11,710 nucleotides of DNA from Gymnopilus junonius (lineage: Eukaryota > Basidiomycota > Agaricomycetes > Agaricales > Galerinaceae). Every line of letters starts with the position of its first letter. Positions within the stretch are counted from its first letter, which is position 1. Positions 8,146 through 11,710 of the stretch are shown in pieces. The stretch is from assembly GCA_015501075.1 (NCBI GenBank), contig JADNYJ010000839.1, positions 1-11,710 of the forward strand, given 5' to 3'. The position numbers and the translations under genes are program-made. The notes beneath the pieces were generated by a model. That model ran no database searches. It saw only the letters and a program-made list of their open reading frames with translations, and had not been told where the DNA came from.

Positions 8146-8715
8146 TTAAAGGCGCCTTTTTGTTCCCCCTTGTAGATTCTTCCTGCCAGCTACAGCTACC
8201 GGGTGCTTACGAGTTTTAGGCACCTTAGTCTTCATAACGACAACACTCTTTCTGGTAGGGGTAGAACGGCCACTCGTCTGTATGTCTTGAATAATGGTAG
8301 GTATCTCTTGGACATCGGGGTACATCAAGTATGCCAGAGGAGGCTCCACATAGTCGTCGTTATATTCATCACCCAAAACAGGAAAATCCCAATATTGGTG
8401 AACAGGTTGAAGAGAATGGTCCATCATGTCAATATCGCTTGAATCTGACGACGAGGATGACAAAGGCGAGTCCGAGTCCGTGAAAGCTGGTGCTGCGGCT
8501 GGTGTACCCCAGTTTCTATTTGTCGTCGTCGTCGGGTGAGGGTATGAAAAGAAGGAAAAAGGAGAGCTATCTCGCAAACGACGTTGGCTTGATTCCATGG
8601 AAACTCTGCTACGAGGCCAATAGGGGAGGTGACACGATCCGCCAACCAGGCGCCCCATACCGTTGTCTAAATCTTCCATCCTAACTTTTCTGAGTCTTTC
8701 ACTGTAAGTAGACAT
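8146..8715 (-). CDS. Orphan single-exon protein, acidic-Ser-rich with basic C-terminus (189 aa)
   Basis: An uninterrupted 189-codon frame from the ATG at 8715, with a TATA box about 110 nt upstream. I do not recognise the family. Residues 1-50 are polar and basic (MSTYSERLRKVRMEDLDNG, then several RR/RLR clusters). Residues 60-80 are Thr/Pro/Ala-rich. Residues 80-100 are a Ser/Asp tract (SSSSSDSSDID) resembling CK2 target sites. A Pro/Tyr/Trp-containing middle (QYWDFPVLGDEYNDDYVEPP, about 107-126) is the most protein-like part. Residues 154-189 are strongly basic and end TKRRL, which could act in nuclear import or nucleic-acid binding. There is no signal peptide or membrane segment. It is probably largely disordered. 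The TATA box, the length of the frame and the biased composition favour a real gene, but chance cannot be excluded. Confidence 0.6.
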   Translation of the reverse strand: MSTYSERLRKVRMEDLDNGMGRLVGGSCHLPYWPRSRVSMESSQRRLRDSSPFSFFSYPHPTTTTNRNWGTPAAAPAFTDSDSPLSSSSSDSSDIDMMDHSLQPVHQYWDFPVLGDEYNDDYVEPPLAYLMYPDVQEIPTIIQDIQTSGRSTPTRKSVVVMKTKVPKTRKHPVAVAGRKNLQGGTKRRL

Positions 8716-8823
8716 GGCACAGAATTATGGGACGGAGCAAAAAGAAAAGAAGTGTGGTTTTGAATCACTAGGAATCAAAACGTTGAGTGGGGAATTGGCT
8801 AATGAGAAGAAAGGAGCCGCCAC

Positions 8824-8831
8824 TTTATATA
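8824..8831 (-). promoter_or_regulatory. TATA box of the orphan gene
   Basis: TATATAAA on the - strand, about 110 nt upstream of the ATG at 8715. It is the main support beyond the open frame that 8146-8715 is transcribed. Confidence 0.5.
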
Positions 8832-11286
8832 CCCTTCTAAACAACGCCAATACTCATTTTACCACCGGTCAGTGGTATTCGTACATTGGCCCAGGTATTA
8901 CCTAACTCACACAAAAGCACGAAATCGGGCCACCGAGGGTACAATTATGCAGCCATTATTAAAGGGCCAAGTGCTCATTCTTGAATAAGAACCAACCAAG
9001 ACTCAAATGTCAGTAGGCTCTGGGGCATTCACCGCGGCAGCGGTGTTGAAGACATGAACATAATTCCGGGTATGAAGGTGGGGGAACAAAAAGGGAAAAA
9101 ACCGGCGAATTTTAGTCGCAAAGTGGATGCTTCAGAGACCCAGGAACATGGTGGCGTACGGTTACTGGTTATAGCTCGAGAACTTACAAATAAGACGCAG
9201 CAGACACATGTACATTTATGTCTTGGCCATGAAGATAATAGAGATTTGTCCTGTCAGCGTAAGCAAAAGACTGGATAGGGGGCTTTGGATCACCTCCGTC
9301 TGAGTTACATAAAAGAGTTAGCTGTGAAGGGAAACACTAACTCAATGTTCAAGAAATTGTATCAACTCGATAGAAGGCCAAAGTGTGGTGTGGGCCGGAA
9401 TATTGCATGCCAGCCCACCGAACGAAGCAATAAGCATGTGCAAGGCCCGGGAGTCCGGGACCTAGCTTAAGGTAGACAGTTAAGAGCACTACGCAGTTAA
9501 TAGGGCCTTGCTAAGTAGTAGATTCATCCGGCCAAAGGACATGGGGTGTTGGAAGTGAGCTGTCCATGTCAGCGTTCAAGCGATCCTGAGTACGTATGGT
9601 GAGGGGTTGCGTTGAGTGGCTATGTAGCCTGGACCGTTATAAGAAGTTAATTCCCACACGATTCGGCATTCATGAATGCCGAGGAGCCCCATCTCGACTT
9701 CAAGGGCCGTTTGGCTCTTCAAATATTTCATAGCTTTTTCTGAACTACATCCAATCAATTCACCAGGTAATTACTAAACCAAAATATTTACCCGTTCTTC
9801 CGAAGTTCCATGCAAGATCTAAAATTGACTTCCGAGAGGCTGAGCGCTGACTCCTGAGCAGTGACTGCCAAAATCAGAGTAAGTAATGTTGTACTTTGGC
9901 TGTGTACTTTGGGCGCACAGGTATTCAATTTGAGCATAAGAGGTCTGCCAGTGACTGTATGCAATGTCCCTTAGTGTCTTCACTTCCAACTACATCATTG
10001 CTCGGAAAGCCAGTAGCCACAAAGTCATCCTCGACTGTGGCGAAAAATGTCCATTAGAGCCCTATACGCTAGTTTCGTAATAACAGCTAGTGAGCATCCG
10101 TTTTCACCTCTGAGGCCTGAGGCACATGCTTTCAAGAATTTCATCGTCATAATATCTAATTCAGTGATAATCACGGCCTCGACAATCCCCATAATTGTCC
10201 TGGGGCACTCATCTTGTCCTGGGTTAACCGGCTCCCATCGTCTGATCACGACACGGTCATCAAAGCGCTTGGAAACAACTTTCATACATTTATCGTTTAT
10301 GGGCTTACTGGTAGCAGCGAGTGGATCCTAGGAGCGGCGTACGTATTCTTACCTTGGGTGTCATTTCCGAGCAAAATTAATGGGGAACGATTGCACCCTC
10401 CAGCGTAGTGTGGAGATTTCCAGCTGCATGCGCGGTGATGATGATGGGAGCATTTTCATGGTTACTATGCGTAACAGTAGCCCCGTGGAAGGCAGGTTCG
10501 TCAGATACCTGCACACTGAGTCCCGGTGCAGTTATTGGGTCTCAAAATCCAACTTCTGAAGCAGCTCCTCTTGTTACATAGAACATCTTCTGTCACCACA
10601 CTTCGACTCTATCCCAGGCTTACAAAAAACATGCCATGAGATCATCGCCATGTCCGCCTTGGTCCTTATGAACTTTTGCGGTGGTACGTTTCATCCATTC
10701 TGGCTTCTGATCAAGCTCCGATTGTCAATTCTCAAACGACAGTGGTGGGCATCCCATCGTTATCATGATCATAGTGACTGTAGCGATAAATACCTGCAGG
10801 CCGCTAGAGTCACTGCGAATTCCTGGCACCCTAATCCGACACGTATACAAACGACACAGGAAACAGTGGCGGCAGCTTCATTGCTCAGCCGCGCCTCCGC
10901 CTACCGCGTCCATTGAAGTCCGACTCCCTGAGAGACCCCGATGCAGATATCGAAATGCCTTGAAAGAACCTAGACTCCAAAGCCCACTCGACTATACCAC
11001 CAGAGCTCCAGGATGGTGCCGGATGATATTTACTTTGGTTGGTGTATGAGTATGCGAACATGGAGCACGAGCAAGGTATACATCTGAAGACGAAATGTGT
11101 TAGTAAGTTGAATAGTATTCATCATGATCAGCATCGGCAGAGCTTCAAGTTAAAAAGGATGATGTAAAATAGGTTCAATTGAGGGGAGTCTCAAGAATTA
11201 TGTGTTCCAAGCGGTATCATCTAAATAATAAACTAGGTCGAAGATCAGAGACAAGTCAGGAGTAATGCTTGTGGTGACCTACCTGT
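8832..11286. other. Gene-poor stretch of about 2.4 kb
   Basis: No frame here shows a domain or a persuasive exon chain. Open frames are all under 100 codons. Between 10432 and 11049 there are pieces that look faintly like a decayed membrane protein: a start with a hydrophobic leader (MGAFSWLLCVTVA), then hydrophobic MIIVTVAINT and basic RHVYKRHRKQWR in different frames. The evidence is too thin for a call. A perfect 20 bp palindrome lies at 9663-9682. No long direct repeats or terminal inverted repeats of a mobile element were found by eye. Confidence 0.5.
9663..9682. repeat. Perfect 20 bp palindrome
   Basis: TCGGCATTCATGAATGCCGA reads the same on both strands with no spacer. Pairing stops at the next base on each side. 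It sits in the gene-poor stretch, away from any called promoter. Confidence 0.6.
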
Positions 11287-11710
11287 CTAGTAAATCATAG
11301 ATGACATGTCCGCGCGGATACGGTTGTAATCCAGAAGACCCTCAATGTTTCCGAGAGCACAATAGCAATCTAAAAGAGAAATTTTAGAATACAAAAACAC
11401 AGAATTTAAATAATAATAGAAGGAAAAGCAACGCACATCCTTATCCCAGAGGTATTTCTGTGCGACCTTCTTGATCTGGTCAACAGTAACAGCATCAAAG
11501 CGGCCTCATTGTTGAGGTGTGAACCTCTTTCCGCTCGTTACGAGCTGTCTTCCAATATCCTCCGCAACAGCCGTCGTTCATCCAAACCGAGTAACAGGCA
11601 GCTTTGAGCTGACTCTTAGCCCGCTCGACCTCCACGGAAGTAGGAGCAAACGCTCATTCTAGCCCACTCTTTCAGTGTGAAGTGGGTCAGGTCGTCGAGG
11701 TTCATGAAGT
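11287..11710 (-). pseudogene. MAS1: 3' part of mitochondrial processing peptidase beta subunit (M16), frame-disrupted, runs off the window
   Basis: On the - strand, 11710-11437 and 11369-11287 encode the C-terminal end of a beta-MPP (Mas1-type) protein, the mitochondrial matrix subunit that helps remove presequences from imported proteins. In order: NLDDLTHFTLKEWARMSV, VEVERAKSQLKA, AVAEDIGRQLVTSGKRFTP, DAVTVDQIKKVAQKYLWDKD, a 67 nt intron (11436-11370), then GNIEGLLDYNRIRADMSSM and a stop at 11287-11289. These blocks lie in different frames. I infer about six small indels: near 11648 (+1), 11597 (-1), 11579 (-1), 11503-11514 (-2), 11495-11503 (-1) and 11355-11362 (-1). Splice sites and stop are intact. 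The catalytic HxxEH region lies off the window. It could be a duplicated, decaying copy or a poorly sequenced contig end. The alpha subunit or bc1 core protein is less likely from the tail. Confidence 0.8.

Noticed and set aside
9030..9045. Inverted repeat CACCGC-GGCA-GCGGTG
   Set aside because: Only six base pairs and no associated gene or conserved context.
9315..9343. Inverted repeat GAGTTAG / CTAACTC with 15 nt loop
   Set aside because: Seven base pairs with a loose loop is common by chance; nothing nearby supports a function.
10025..10331. Frames of 86 and 94 codons on opposite strands over the same bases
   Set aside because: Neither shows a domain, a promoter or plausible flanking exons; an open frame on both strands at once is commonly chance.
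10432..11049. Possible decayed transmembrane protein
   Set aside because: Hydrophobic and basic pieces lie in different frames with stops between them, and I recognise no family; noted only as part of the gene-poor stretch.

Overview
The window looks like nuclear DNA of a filamentous basidiomycete, most likely an agaricomycete. The genes are dense, on both strands, and broken by many 49-67 nt GT-AG introns. Several carry TATA boxes close to their start codons. The gene content also fits: an agaric-type HNH endonuclease-like protein, a secreted CE8 pectin esterase and a single Aurora kinase. I cannot name the species.

Layout: 1-680 holds no gene I can support. 870-2141 (+) is a four-exon gene for a 366-residue secreted repeat protein with dibasic (Kex2-type) sites, His/Gly-rich repeats, two amphipathic-helix modules and a C-terminus ending IDELD. 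2704-3958 (+) is a five-exon gene for a 348-residue fungal HNH_2 protein. 4379-5769 (+) is a four-exon Aurora (Ipl1/Ark1) kinase with every N-lobe and catalytic motif, but one base is missing just before the PPE (APE-equivalent) motif, so the reading frame breaks. 7659-5913 (-) is a ten-exon secreted pectin methylesterase (CE8) of 404 residues with a 22 nt microexon; it is tail-to-tail with the kinase, 143 bp apart. 8715-8146 (-) is a single-exon orphan protein of 189 residues. About 2.4 kb with no convincing gene follows. At the right edge, 11710-11287 (-) is the 3' part of a mitochondrial processing peptidase beta (M16) gene with about six small indels, probably a pseudogene; its splice sites and stop codon survive.

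I see no operon-like logic. The pectinesterase and the repeat protein are both secreted. The kinase is a cell-cycle gene and the peptidase a mitochondrial housekeeping gene. All exon junctions were assembled by hand from splice consensus, frame continuity and family resemblance. I found no tRNA, rRNA, CRISPR array or intact transposable element.
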